Shown here: positions 25,172-33,985 of the stretch, piece by piece
How positions within the stretch are numbered: position 1 is the stretch's first letter
Layout of the letters: each line of letters begins with the position of its first letter
The notes under the pieces: generated by a model
Database searches by the model: none
What the model saw: the letters and a program-made list of their open reading frames with translations, nothing else
What the model was told of the DNA's origin: nothing
Made by a program: the position numbers and the translations under genes
NCBI GenBank assembly: GCA_018365815.1
Contig: JAGZJH010000011.1
Span: forward strand, 1-64,000
Length of the DNA stretch: 64,000 bases
Direction of reading: 5' to 3'
Source: Erysipelotrichaceae bacterium
GTDB lineage: Bacteria; Bacillota_I; Bacilli_A; Erysipelotrichales; Coprobacillaceae

Positions 25172-25345
25172 AATTAAAACCTCCTTTTTTTAAAGAAACA
25201 TGTGATAGCAACTTAATCAAAAAAATATAATAAAATCTATTTCACAACCTAATTTTAATACAAAAAAAATATTTTCTACGAAATTACAGTTTTAGAAATT
25301 TTATATAACTTACTATAAAAGCATGTTATAATCATTTTATAAACT

Positions 25346-25376
25346 AAAAAAGCCTTCGAAATAGAAAGGCTTTTTT
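25346..25376 (+). terminator. Orphan terminator hairpin
   Basis: AAAAAGCCTT / AAGGCTTTTTT stem-loop with T runs in both directions. No gene ends nearby on the plus strand. Confidence 0.6.
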
Positions 25377-25462
25377 CTCTTATGCTCTTCATTTCTCATT
25401 TTTAATTTTGATACATATACCTAATTTGTTATATATTCAATATAAAATAAAAGAAATTTTAC

Positions 25463-25484
25463 AAATAGTTCAATTGAACTATTT
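25463..25484. repeat. Perfect 22-bp palindrome
   Basis: AAATAGTTCAA is followed directly by its own reverse complement. There is no loop, so it looks more like a protein-binding site than a terminator. Confidence 0.5.
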
Positions 25485-25677
25485 ACCTTGAATGATATTA
25501 AATCACTAAATATTTAATGATTAATTCTATAAAAAAGATATAAATAATTTATCATGAATTTTATATCTAATTTTCAATTATCAACATAAACACTATACAT
25601 TCAAGCGTTTTAAGGTATAGAAAAACACTCATTTTACCATGATAGAATGAGCCTTGATATGACAATAAAACATCACT

Positions 25678-25713
25678 AAAAAGACACTATTGACATCTAA
25701 GTGGTGTCTTTTG
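25678..25713 (-). terminator. Terminator of the HTH regulator gene
   Basis: AAAGACAC / GTGTCTTT stem with a 16-base loop and T run on the minus strand. Confidence 0.65.
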
Positions 25714-25768
25714 TTAAAAAGTAGCTAATCTTAAGACTAACTGCTTTGTATGAATATTAAATTGTAAC

Positions 25769-26545
25769 TTACCCTAATTTCTTTTTAATTTTTCTTTTTA
25801 GCTTGAAAAAGAAACTCGTTGAATATTTCTCATTTCTCACTAATAGTTCATAGGTTTCCATAACATGGATTGTATATACAAAACCTAACATTCCAACAGC
25901 AAGAGCGAAAAATGCAAAGGAATGGTATTCTGTCCATGAAATATAGCCTTTTACAGTAAATGCGAAGAAAATTAGTCCTGTTATAAATAGAACAGTACAA
26001 GGAATAGCAACTATTACATATTTTTTCTTTTTTGAACTGTATTCACTGTTCAATTCTTTTAGATATTCATAATCAAATAATAAAAGTTCTTGCCTTAAAA
26101 TGTTATACTCTTGTTTTTCGGAAAATACTGCAATAACAAAAAATATAATTCCTGCCACAAAGCAAAATGCCATACCTAAATAACGCCAAGTCATGTTATA
26201 TAAAAACAAAGTAAAGGGTATTCCGGCAAAAATACAAAACATAACCCCTATGGCAAGATAAAGTCCTAATTTTTTCTGATTAGCGATAAACCCTACCGAC
26301 ATTTCCTTGCTGACATAATATCCTCGTTCTCCACTATCTTTTACAGTCTTTTCGTCTTTCAAAAGATAATCAACAGATACTTCAAAAATATTGGATAACT
26401 GTAGAAGCTTTTCTGTTTCCGGAAACCCTTGGTTATTTTCCCACTTACTAATTGCTTGCCTTGTAGTGCCTACTTGTTCAGCTAAAGCTTCTTGCGATAT
26501 TCCTTTTTCTTTTCTTAATTTAAAGATTTTTTCTCCTAAACTCAT
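25769..26545 (-). CDS. XRE-family HTH regulator with C-terminal membrane domain
   Basis: The 258-residue protein has a Cro/CI-type HTH at residues 3-60 (GISQEALAEQVGTTRQAISKWE is the core helix pair). A linker follows, then about four membrane segments between 92 and 235, and a basic tail (KLKRKIKKK). Such membrane-anchored XRE regulators often control neighbouring transport or resistance genes, but none is adjacent here. An AGGAGG precedes the ATG, and two palindromes lie in its promoter region. Its codon use looks slightly richer in G and C than its neighbours, hinting at acquisition. Confidence 0.85.
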   Translation of the reverse strand: MSLGEKIFKLRKEKGISQEALAEQVGTTRQAISKWENNQGFPETEKLLQLSNIFEVSVDYLLKDEKTVKDSGERGYYVSKEMSVGFIANQKKLGLYLAIGVMFCIFAGIPFTLFLYNMTWRYLGMAFCFVAGIIFFVIAVFSEKQEYNILRQELLLFDYEYLKELNSEYSSKKKKYVIVAIPCTVLFITGLIFFAFTVKGYISWTEYHSFAFFALAVGMLGFVYTIHVMETYELLVRNEKYSTSFFFKLKRKIKKKLG

Positions 26546-26626
26546 TGTGTAATACCTCCTATGATTTGATGAATAAATTTTATCAAACCATAATGCTATA
26601 TTCTATATTTCTTGAAATGCACATTA

Positions 26627-26660
26627 GCAACTTTGAGTTGCAACCTTGTATAATATACAA
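26627..26660 (-). promoter_or_regulatory. Two adjacent palindromes, candidate operators of the HTH gene
   Basis: GCAACT-TTG-AGTTGC (26627-26641) and TTGTATA-A-TATACAA (26646-26660) are each perfectly symmetric. The second includes -10-like sequence (TATAAT on the plus strand, TATTAT on the minus). Autoregulation by the encoded XRE protein is a reasonable inference. Confidence 0.5.
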
Positions 26661-26867
26661 AATCCATAGATTTTTATGATAGAAACAACATTCAAATTAT
26701 AACATTCCCATATCAGTACCACAATTAAATTTTATACACCAACAGTCTTATTGAACGCATTTTTCTGTCTTGAAAAATGCACACTTTTTATTATAAGTTA
26801 CTTATTTCTTATCATTATCTCGTTATTCTTTCTTCATTTCATTATTCTTTAATCACTTTATCCCATA

Positions 26868-26896
26868 TAAAAACACCCTCTTATTATCAAGAGGGC
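26868..26896 (-). terminator. Terminator of rpoE
   Basis: CCCTCTT / AAGAGGG stem and T run on the minus strand. Confidence 0.8.
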
Positions 26897-26926
26897 GGTT
26901 ATCAATAAATATCTATTGATAAATGA

Positions 26927-27283
26927 TTAATATTCTTCTTCATCTTCATCAGAAGTTTCTTCTTCATCTTCGTCTTCATCATCTAAAACTTCATTTTCTT
27001 CTGTTTCTTCATCATCTGCATAAATATCGTTCATATCAATATGCACATTTTCAAATTTATGACGTTTTCTTAAATCCCATTGATTTTCACCAACTGTAAT
27101 AAAACGTCCATCTAAAGTAATGTTTGTGTAAAATAAAGATTGTCTTTCACTAGCTTCTTCCTCAGTATATCCTTTAATTTCACAAACTTCAGTCCAAAGT
27201 TTATAAAAATCAACAGCTTTTTTCTTCTTTAACATTAAACTATATGCTACATCAAGCATTGAACTTTGATTAAAATCTTCCAT
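26927..27283 (-). CDS. rpoE: DNA-directed RNA polymerase delta subunit
   Basis: The 118-residue protein has the folded N-terminal HARE-HTH domain (SMLDVAYSLM ... TLDGRFITVGENQWDLR) and a disordered, almost purely acidic C-terminus rich in Asp/Glu, the hallmark of delta. Delta helps RNA polymerase recycle and limits unspecific initiation in Gram-positives. The start is set at ATG 27283, eight bases after GAGGAG. It follows argS, as in Bacillus relatives. Confidence 0.93.
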   Translation of the reverse strand: MEDFNQSSMLDVAYSLMLKKKKAVDFYKLWTEVCEIKGYTEEEASERQSLFYTNITLDGRFITVGENQWDLRKRHKFENVHIDMNDIYADDEETEENEVLDDEDEDEEETSDEDEEEY

Positions 27284-27296
27284 TATTCTCTCTCCT

Positions 27297-28958
27297 CTAC
27301 ATTTGTTCAGGTGCACTTACCCCAACTAATTCTAACGCATTTTTTAATGTGATTTTAGTTGCTTCTACTAACGCTAAACGTTGTGCACTTAATTCTTTTT
27401 GATCATCATCTAATACTTTTAATTCACCATAGAAACTATGGAATAGCTGTGCTAATTTTTGAATATAGTTTGTAATTTTATGAGGCATACGTGTGATTGC
27501 ACTATCAATAATTACATTTTTAAACTCATTAATATGTTTGACTAAGTCGATGGCTTTATCTTCAACTATTAAATCATAATTAGAAGATCTTTCAATTCCC
27601 ATTTTACTAGCTTGTCTTAAAATTGAACACATTCTAGCATGAGCGTATTGTGCGTAGAATACAGGGTTATCATTTGATTGTGAACGAGCTAAACCTAAAT
27701 CAAAATCAAAACGGCTACTTGCTGCTTTACACACAAAGAAATAACGTGTTGCATCTACTCCTATCTCATCTATTAAATTTTTAATAGTCACTGCATTACC
27801 GGTACGCTTAGACATTTTAACTTCTAAACCATCTTCAATCATTCTTACCATTTGGATAATATCAATTTCTAATTGATTTGCATTATACCCTAAAGCTTGA
27901 ATAGCCGCTTTCATTCTGGCGATATAACCATGATGATCTGCGCCTAATAAATCAACAAGATAATCATATCCACGATTTAATTTATTTAAATGATAAGCAA
28001 TATCAGGTGTTAAGTATGTATATGAACCATCACCTTTAATTAGAACACGATCTTTATCATCACCAAATTCAGTAGATTTAAACCATAATGCCCCATCTGC
28101 TTCATAAGTGTATCCGGCTGCTTTTAATTTGTCCAAAGCTGGTTGAATTTTATTATCTTCATATAATTTTGTTTCTGATGACCAAACATCAAAACTCACA
28201 CGAAATTCATTTAAAATATCTTTTATTTTTTGTAATTCATATTCAATTCCAATTAATCTAAGTTCACTTCTAATATTGGCATAAGGTTCGTTTAAAAAAC
28301 GATCCCCGTATTTTTCTTTAACTTTAATTGCAATATCAATAATATCTTTACCATGATATCCATCTTCAGGCATTGAAACTTCAACGCCAAATTGTTGTAA
28401 ATATCTTGAATATAAAGATTTCGCTAAATTTTCAATTTGATTTCCAGCATCATTAATATAATATTCACGTGTAACATCATACCCTGCTGCACTCATAATA
28501 CGACAAATACTATCTCCAACCGCTGCTCCTTTAGCGTGTCCTAAATGTAAATCACCAGTAGGATTTGCTGAAACAAACTCAACATTATATTTAATTCCTT
28601 GTCCATAATTTGATTTACCATAATCATCTTGAAAATCGATAACTTCTTTAATAATAGACGTCATTGCAGATTTTTGTATAAATAAATTAATAAATCCTGG
28701 ACCAGCAATTTCAACTTTAGAAACAACTGAATGAACTGTATCAATTTTTTCAACAATTGACTTTGCAATTTCTCTAGGATTTCTTTTCAACAATTTAGTT
28801 AATTGCATAGCAATATTTGAAGAATAATCACCATGACTAACATCTTTAGGAATTTCAATCACAATATTTTTCGCATCAATATCTTCAGTTAAAGAAGCCT
28901 CTATTACTGCTTTGGCTAAGAGTTCTTTTAACGTTGTTTCGATCTTATTAACTGACAT
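27297..28958 (-). CDS. argS: Arginyl-tRNA synthetase
   Basis: This class I synthetase of 553 residues has the HIGH-type motif in ANPTGDLHLGHAKGA, the KMSKRTGN motif, an N-terminal arginyl-specific additional domain and a C-terminal anticodon-binding DALR domain. It charges tRNA-Arg. It is first of an argS-rpoE unit with a clear promoter at 29040-29068. The untranslated leader contains a small hairpin but is too short for a T-box. Confidence 0.96.
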   Translation of the reverse strand: MSVNKIETTLKELLAKAVIEASLTEDIDAKNIVIEIPKDVSHGDYSSNIAMQLTKLLKRNPREIAKSIVEKIDTVHSVVSKVEIAGPGFINLFIQKSAMTSIIKEVIDFQDDYGKSNYGQGIKYNVEFVSANPTGDLHLGHAKGAAVGDSICRIMSAAGYDVTREYYINDAGNQIENLAKSLYSRYLQQFGVEVSMPEDGYHGKDIIDIAIKVKEKYGDRFLNEPYANIRSELRLIGIEYELQKIKDILNEFRVSFDVWSSETKLYEDNKIQPALDKLKAAGYTYEADGALWFKSTEFGDDKDRVLIKGDGSYTYLTPDIAYHLNKLNRGYDYLVDLLGADHHGYIARMKAAIQALGYNANQLEIDIIQMVRMIEDGLEVKMSKRTGNAVTIKNLIDEIGVDATRYFFVCKAASSRFDFDLGLARSQSNDNPVFYAQYAHARMCSILRQASKMGIERSSNYDLIVEDKAIDLVKHINEFKNVIIDSAITRMPHKITNYIQKLAQLFHSFYGELKVLDDDQKELSAQRLALVEATKITLKNALELVGVSAPEQM

Positions 28959-28985
28959 AATATCCTCCTTTTAAATACAATATAA

Positions 28986-29005
28986 AAGTCATGTTTAAAT
29001 GACTT
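28986..29005 (-). promoter_or_regulatory. Leader hairpin upstream of argS
   Basis: AAGTCAT / ATGACTT stem followed by TTATATTG on the minus strand. It lies between the predicted start of transcription and the argS ribosome site and might attenuate. Confidence 0.35.
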
Positions 29006-29039
29006 GGGTGTTTTTTGCTATTTTAATCAAATCTACACT

Positions 29040-29068
29040 ATCATAAAACAAAAAAAACGCTTAGTCAA
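29040..29068 (-). promoter_or_regulatory. Promoter of argS-rpoE
   Basis: TTGACT (29063-29068) and TATGAT (29040-29045), spaced 17 bases, on the minus strand. Confidence 0.7.
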
Positions 29069-29104
29069 AGGAAAAATACATTTTCATTAAATTTATTCTA
29101 AATT

Positions 29105-29494
29105 TTATCCCACATACTCATAGTAACCAATTTGCATATATATTTTTGAAACACATTCGTTATTTTGATAAAGTTCATATTTTATTTTTAGTCCATCTTC
29201 GCTATGCTTTAATGACAATAATTTTGCCTCAAATAAAAAATCACCATAAGTTGTATGATAGCGATTTGTTAATATCTCATTGATATCAAATTTTAAAATA
29301 CTGTTATTTTGCCTTAATGCTAATTTTGTATCAGTATAACTGATTTCAAATTCTATATCCTCTTTTGATTTAAAAAAAAGATGATTTCCTTTATCATTTT
29401 TATAAAGTGTTCCATTTGCATCAAAGCTCACACTTTCTTTTTGATCATCATTAATCATAATACTATGATATTTCACTTTCACAATTCTATACAT
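29105..29494 (-). CDS. DUF1934 family beta-barrel protein (YwiB-like)
   Basis: The 129-residue protein fits the DUF1934 calycin-like barrel: VKYHSIMINDDQ near the start, then alternating strands with GTLYKNDKGNHLFF and TTYGDFLFEAKLLSL, and a final KIYMQIGYYE. In Bacillus the family member YwiB also precedes argS. Function is not established. The ATG at 29494 has GGTGA five bases before it. It is divergent from the PBP gene. Confidence 0.8.
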   Translation of the reverse strand: MYRIVKVKYHSIMINDDQKESVSFDANGTLYKNDKGNHLFFKSKEDIEFEISYTDTKLALRQNNSILKFDINEILTNRYHTTYGDFLFEAKLLSLKHSEDGLKIKYELYQNNECVSKIYMQIGYYEYVG

Positions 29495-29557
29495 TTTTAT
29501 CACCATGTATATTATACACAATTCTGGTCAAAATTGTATTGTGGGGTGATAAAAATG
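29492..29557. repeat. 13-bp inverted repeat covering both divergent start sites
   Basis: CATTTTTATCACC (29492-29504) and GGTGATAAAAATG (29545-29557) are exact reverse complements. Each is the ribosome site plus start codon of one divergent gene (DUF1934 and PBP), separated by 40 bases of shared promoter DNA. Confidence 0.8.
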
Positions 29558-31420
29558 AAAAAAATAACAAAAATATTAATATCTATTACACTTTTTAGTA
29601 TCGCTGCATTTATAAGTGCATATGTCATTGCTTATTTATCAGGTAAACCTGCCATTGGGAAAAGTTCATATATTGAAATGCTTGATGATAAACAACAAAT
29701 CTTTTATCAAGCCAATCATGAAAACAGTGGAACTTATATCGATTTAGAAAATGTTTCACCATATTTTATTGACAGTATTATCGCTATTGAAGATCAAAAT
29801 TTTTACAACCACCATGGTTTTGATTTAAAAGGAATTATGCGAGCAATTTATAGTAACTTAACGACTTCCCGCACACAAGGTGCAAGTACCATTACACAAC
29901 AATATGCTCGTAATTTGTATCTAACTAATGAAGTGACATGGAAACGTAAAATTGAAGAAGCATTTTACACGATGCAAATTGAAACTCATTATTCTAAAGA
30001 TGAAATTTTAGAAGGATACATTAATACTGTTTATTTTGGACATGGAATTTATGGTATTGAAAACGCGGCTAAGTATTTTTTTAATAAAACCGCTTTAGAA
30101 CTTGATTTAAATGAAGCTTCTTTACTAGCCGGAGTAATTAACGGGCCTAATCTTTATTCACCATTAATTGACTATGATAATTCCAAACATCGCCAATCAC
30201 TTGTTTTAGATGCTTTAAAATCACAAAATAAAATCGATGAAGCTACTTATACAACACTTGTTAACCAAGCTGTGATACTTTCTAAAAATCCCACAACAAC
30301 AATGAATGAAACTTTAATGTACTATAAAGATACTGTCATTGAAGAGTTAAAAGATTTAGGGTTTTATACGACTGAATTTTTAAATCAAGGGCTAAAAATT
30401 TACACCTCATTAGACCAAACTACTCAAAATGCATTAAATTCTTCAATTCAAAACAAAATGACGGTAGAAAATTTACAATGCTCAAGTATTTTAATTGAAC
30501 CTTTTACATTTAAAATCAAAGCATTAGCCGGAGGTAAAAATTACCAAACTTCACAATTTAACCGTGCAAAACACGCCACCAGGCAAGTTGCTTCTACCAT
30601 TAAACCATTGTTGTATTATAGTGCTATAAAAAGCGGTTTTGATCCTACCACTTCATTTTTAAGTGAACCTACTGTATTTAAACTTGCGAATGGTATGGAG
30701 TATGCACCTACTAATTTTGGTGATTTATATGCCAAAGGCAAAATCACTTTAGCTAGTGCTATTAGTTTATCTGATAATATTTATGCTATGAAAACACATT
30801 TATTTTTAGGTGAGGAAACTTTAGCAAATCAACTTAAAGCTTTCGGTTATACGCATATTACACCTGATGCCTCTCTTGCCTTGGGAACTTTTACGGGATC
30901 GGTTTATGACATTGCACAAATTTATGCTACTTTTGCATCTAAAGGCTTGTATGCGAAACCTTATTGTATAGAAAAAATTGAAGATTCCAAAGGGAAAGTG
31001 TTATATACTTATCAACAAACACCGACACAATTATTAGATGAAACCACTTGCCTTATTTTAAACCAATTACTGACTTCTACTTTTGATGAAAAATGTGTTT
31101 CTTATACTTCTCCAACGATGCTTAAATACAAACGTGAACAACTTTTTGCTGCCAAAAGTGGAACAAGTGATTTTGATAGTATTGTTGTCGGTTATAATCC
31201 TAATATTGTTTGTGCCAGTTGGGTGGGATTTGATGATAATCAACCTTTAGAAAGTTATAATGATCGCAAAATCGCTAAAGAGATTTGGTTTGATGCCACG
31301 AATGTATTTTTAACTGGACAGTGGTATGAGCTTAATGAGAATATTGAAGAAAGAATGATTAACCCAGTTACCGGTGATTTAAACCCAAACGGTAGTCCTT
31401 ATTGGTTTTTAAAAGAATAA
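29555..31420 (+). CDS. Class A penicillin-binding protein (PBP1/PbpF type)
   Basis: This 621-residue bifunctional enzyme polymerises and cross-links peptidoglycan outside the membrane. Residues 1-10 are cytoplasmic, with a membrane anchor at about 8-28. The glycosyltransferase domain has the catalytic Glu79 in EDQNFYNHHG, then QGASTITQQYARN. The transpeptidase has SxxK as STIK (Ser347-Lys350), SDN at 406-408 and KSGT at 534-537, in place of the commoner KTGT. The longest frame starts far upstream, but the ATG at 29555 with GGGGTGA fits the family. It is a single gene with a terminator. Confidence 0.93.
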   Translation: MKKITKILISITLFSIAAFISAYVIAYLSGKPAIGKSSYIEMLDDKQQIFYQANHENSGTYIDLENVSPYFIDSIIAIEDQNFYNHHGFDLKGIMRAIYSNLTTSRTQGASTITQQYARNLYLTNEVTWKRKIEEAFYTMQIETHYSKDEILEGYINTVYFGHGIYGIENAAKYFFNKTALELDLNEASLLAGVINGPNLYSPLIDYDNSKHRQSLVLDALKSQNKIDEATYTTLVNQAVILSKNPTTTMNETLMYYKDTVIEELKDLGFYTTEFLNQGLKIYTSLDQTTQNALNSSIQNKMTVENLQCSSILIEPFTFKIKALAGGKNYQTSQFNRAKHATRQVASTIKPLLYYSAIKSGFDPTTSFLSEPTVFKLANGMEYAPTNFGDLYAKGKITLASAISLSDNIYAMKTHLFLGEETLANQLKAFGYTHITPDASLALGTFTGSVYDIAQIYATFASKGLYAKPYCIEKIEDSKGKVLYTYQQTPTQLLDETTCLILNQLLTSTFDEKCVSYTSPTMLKYKREQLFAAKSGTSDFDSIVVGYNPNIVCASWVGFDDNQPLESYNDRKIAKEIWFDATNVFLTGQWYELNENIEERMINPVTGDLNPNGSPYWFLKE

Positions 31421-31443
31421 AAAAGCCGAGAAATCGGCTTTTT
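31421..31443. terminator. Bidirectional terminator between PBP and phosphodiesterase genes
   Basis: AAGCCGA-GAAA-TCGGCTT stem with A run before and T run after, serving convergent genes. Confidence 0.85.
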
Positions 31444-31445
31444 AG

Positions 31446-32693
31446 TTAGACTAACGAATGTCCATCAATATCATCAGGAATAGGTAAACCTAATAATTTC
31501 ATCATCGTTGGAAATTCATCAACTAACTTAGCATAATCAATGACCTGTTGAGGTAATTGAGAGTGATAGATAATCATTGGTGGCTTATCGCCAATAGTAG
31601 GTAAATGCCCATGAGTGGCTTTTGAATTTTTATAATCATCATCATTAAATTGTTGAAGAATTTTATGGTTAGTTAAATTAGAAATCGAAGTTCCACTTGC
31701 CCCTTCAATCACAAATTCAAAATCGCCATCTAATCCCATCTCATTTGCTTGCTCTTTAGTGAATATTTTTTCAATATATCCCATATCTTTAGCGATATTT
31801 AATATTTCTAACACTTGATTTTTAACACTTTTATCTTTTACATATACATGAGCCGAAATACCGGCAGATTGACAATACGCTTGATAATCTTGAATAACAT
31901 TATTTTGATCTACACTTAATAATCCATAGTTTAAAAACATTTGATTGATACTTACCACTTGATTAATATCTAATTGACCATGATCTCCTAGAATAATAAA
32001 AGTCGTGTCTTCAAAAGTTCCTGCTTTTTTATAAGCCTCAATAATGTCTTTAATCCATTTTCCATGTAATCGATGTGCTTTAGTCACTTCTTCATGGCTT
32101 GTACCATAAACATGTCTTGCGTGGTCTAAAGTCGCTTGATGAATGAATAAGACATCTGGTTTTTCGTTAATAATAGCGTCTTTTGCACATTCTAGAGCAA
32201 ATGTATCTAATTGTAAATTATCTTTCCAATCTAATAAATGCGCATATTTTTGATATAATTTTTTTCCTAATAAAGAAGCTCCTAAATTAATGGCAGAATT
32301 TTCTTTTTCATATGCTAAAGTCCACGTTTCCGGAAGTAAAATATCAATGGGTCCATTGGCAGTCACTGGCCAAGAAAAGGCAGCAGTTTTAAGTCCATTT
32401 TCTTTAGCGTAGTCAAATAATGTCTTGACCTTAATATCTCGATAATCCCAAAACCACTTTGCATTATTAATAACCGGATCTAATTTTTCATTATGAATAA
32501 TCCCATGTTTTTGAGGCGTACACCCACTCATAATAGTGGTATGACATGGGTAAGTTAAAGTTGGATAAATGCATTCTATATTTTTCACCAAAACACAATC
32601 GCTAAGTATTTCACTAAATCCCTCAAACTCTTTAATATGATCTAAATCACTAGTAAACAATGAATCTACACTTATAATTGCTATTTTTTTCAT
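31446..32693 (-). CDS. Alkaline phosphatase superfamily phosphodiesterase/pyrophosphatase
   Basis: The 415-residue protein resembles type I phosphodiesterases/nucleotide pyrophosphatases. A metal Asp lies in ISVDS (Asp10), the nucleophile Thr47 in YPTLTYPCHTTIMSG, a metal site in LDHARHVYG and another in ILGDHGQ. There is no signal peptide, so it acts in the cytoplasm, presumably on a phosphodiester brought in by the ABC importer whose binding protein gene ends two bases upstream. The exact substrate is unknown. Confidence 0.85.
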   Translation of the reverse strand: MKKIAIISVDSLFTSDLDHIKEFEGFSEILSDCVLVKNIECIYPTLTYPCHTTIMSGCTPQKHGIIHNEKLDPVINNAKWFWDYRDIKVKTLFDYAKENGLKTAAFSWPVTANGPIDILLPETWTLAYEKENSAINLGASLLGKKLYQKYAHLLDWKDNLQLDTFALECAKDAIINEKPDVLFIHQATLDHARHVYGTSHEEVTKAHRLHGKWIKDIIEAYKKAGTFEDTTFIILGDHGQLDINQVVSINQMFLNYGLLSVDQNNVIQDYQAYCQSAGISAHVYVKDKSVKNQVLEILNIAKDMGYIEKIFTKEQANEMGLDGDFEFVIEGASGTSISNLTNHKILQQFNDDDYKNSKATHGHLPTIGDKPPMIIYHSQLPQQVIDYAKLVDEFPTMMKLLGLPIPDDIDGHSLV

Positions 32694-32694
32694 T

Positions 32695-33975
32695 CTATTG
32701 ACCCTCTTTTAATAATGTAGTGGCTTCACTTGCCGCTTTATCTAACGTAGATTGAACATCAACATCTGTTGTAAAAATTTGATCTAAAGCATTTGTATAA
32801 ACTTTACTTGCTTCAGTGTATCCTTTATTCATTGGTCGTCCATTACTGTATTCTAATTGATCTAGAGCGACTTTAAATTGTGGAGTTTTTTCAAATAAAG
32901 CAGTAATTTCAGGTGATTGTACTGATGTTTTTGTTGTTGGTAAATATCCTGTTTTTTGATGTGAGTAAATGACTTGCTCTTCATCTGTCATAAAGTTAAT
33001 AAACATTGCTGCAGCTTCTTTTTGTTTGTCAGTTAATTTAGAAGTCATGACTAAATTACACCCTCCAGTAGGAACACTATAAGATTTTCCACAAGGAATA
33101 AATGCAGTCCCTACTTCATATCCATTTTGACTTGCAATATCTAAAGTATTATTTAAACTTCCAGTTGAAGCAATCCACATCCCTACTTTTTGATTCATTT
33201 GTTCTGTGGCTAATGTATCACTTGCATTATTACCACTATAATATTTAAAATTATAATTAGCAATCCCCTCTTTTAAATAATCCACAACCGCTTTTGCTTC
33301 TGGTTGATTAAAAATCGCAGTTGTTTCATCATCGCTTACTGTATTTCCACCATTTCCTTTAGCTAAAGCTTCAAAATGCCATACGTCATTAATAAATCCA
33401 AATCCTTTAACTCCAATGCTTTCTAATTTTTTAGAAGCTTCTTTTAATTCGTCCCAATTTTCAGGGGCTTTTTCAATTCCTGCTTGTTCAAATAAAGTTT
33501 TGTTGTAATAGAAAATCGGTGTGCTTCTTAAATAAGGTACGCCATATAATTTTGAATCCACATAAGAGTTTTCCATCAACCCTTCAAAAAAATTACTTTC
33601 TTTTTCATCACTAATATAACTATCTAATGTCTCTAGCATACCAGATGAAGCAAAGGTTTTAATACTTGCTATTTCCATCACTGAAATCGCCGGTTGTTCA
33701 TTAGCCACAAACGCACTTTGTAATTTAGCATGTAAATCGTCATATGTCCCTTGATATTCAGCTACAATTTTAATATTATTTTCTTTTCCTATTGTATCAT
33801 TAAACTTTTGAGTTAATTCTAAGTTATTTTCCGCCACTTTATCTTGCCAAGAGTACCAAAATTTTAATTCAGTCACATTTGAATCCGTTGTTTTAGGACT
33901 CCCTGAAGAACACCCTACTAAAGTCATTGCTGATAATAAACAAATTAAAGATTTTTTTAAAAATTGTTGTTTCAT
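32695..33975 (-). CDS. Extracellular solute-binding lipoprotein (UgpB-like)
   Basis: The 426-residue lipoprotein has a signal with lipobox LVGC at about 19-22. It continues as a family 1 solute-binding protein: LKFWYSWQD, then the YDDLHAKLQSAF and PAISVMEIASI regions, and YNKTLFEQAGI in the second lobe. UgpB-type proteins bind glycerol-3-phosphate or its diesters; others in the family bind sugars. The partner phosphodiesterase favours a phosphodiester ligand, by inference. It is the fourth gene of the operon. Confidence 0.9.
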   Translation of the reverse strand: MKQQFLKKSLICLLSAMTLVGCSSGSPKTTDSNVTELKFWYSWQDKVAENNLELTQKFNDTIGKENNIKIVAEYQGTYDDLHAKLQSAFVANEQPAISVMEIASIKTFASSGMLETLDSYISDEKESNFFEGLMENSYVDSKLYGVPYLRSTPIFYYNKTLFEQAGIEKAPENWDELKEASKKLESIGVKGFGFINDVWHFEALAKGNGGNTVSDDETTAIFNQPEAKAVVDYLKEGIANYNFKYYSGNNASDTLATEQMNQKVGMWIASTGSLNNTLDIASQNGYEVGTAFIPCGKSYSVPTGGCNLVMTSKLTDKQKEAAAMFINFMTDEEQVIYSHQKTGYLPTTKTSVQSPEITALFEKTPQFKVALDQLEYSNGRPMNKGYTEASKVYTNALDQIFTTDVDVQSTLDKAASEATTLLKEGQ

Positions 33976-33985
33976 ATAATTTCTC

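Larger units (their letters stand above)
25172..25768. other. Gene-free AT-rich region with hairpins
   Basis: No gene is visible in about 600 bases. It contains a terminator-like hairpin (25346-25376), a perfect 22-bp palindrome (25463-25484), a CTCATT/AATGAG hairpin near 25628-25651 and the terminator of the HTH gene. It may be a graveyard of lost genes. Confidence 0.6.
26546..26926. other. Intergenic region with palindromes upstream of the HTH gene
   Basis: It holds two adjacent palindromes (26627-26641, 26646-26660), a 9-bp hairpin GCATTTTTC / GAAAAATGC (26757-26780), and the rpoE terminator. No gene is seen. Confidence 0.6.

Noticed and set aside
25600..25716. Part of a Tn916-like element
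   Set aside because: The hairpins and short phrases looked familiar, but there is no integrase, excisionase or transfer gene and no firm match.
28959..29104. T-box riboswitch in the argS leader
   Set aside because: The leader from the predicted promoter is under 100 bases and has no T-box sequence; only a small hairpin is present.
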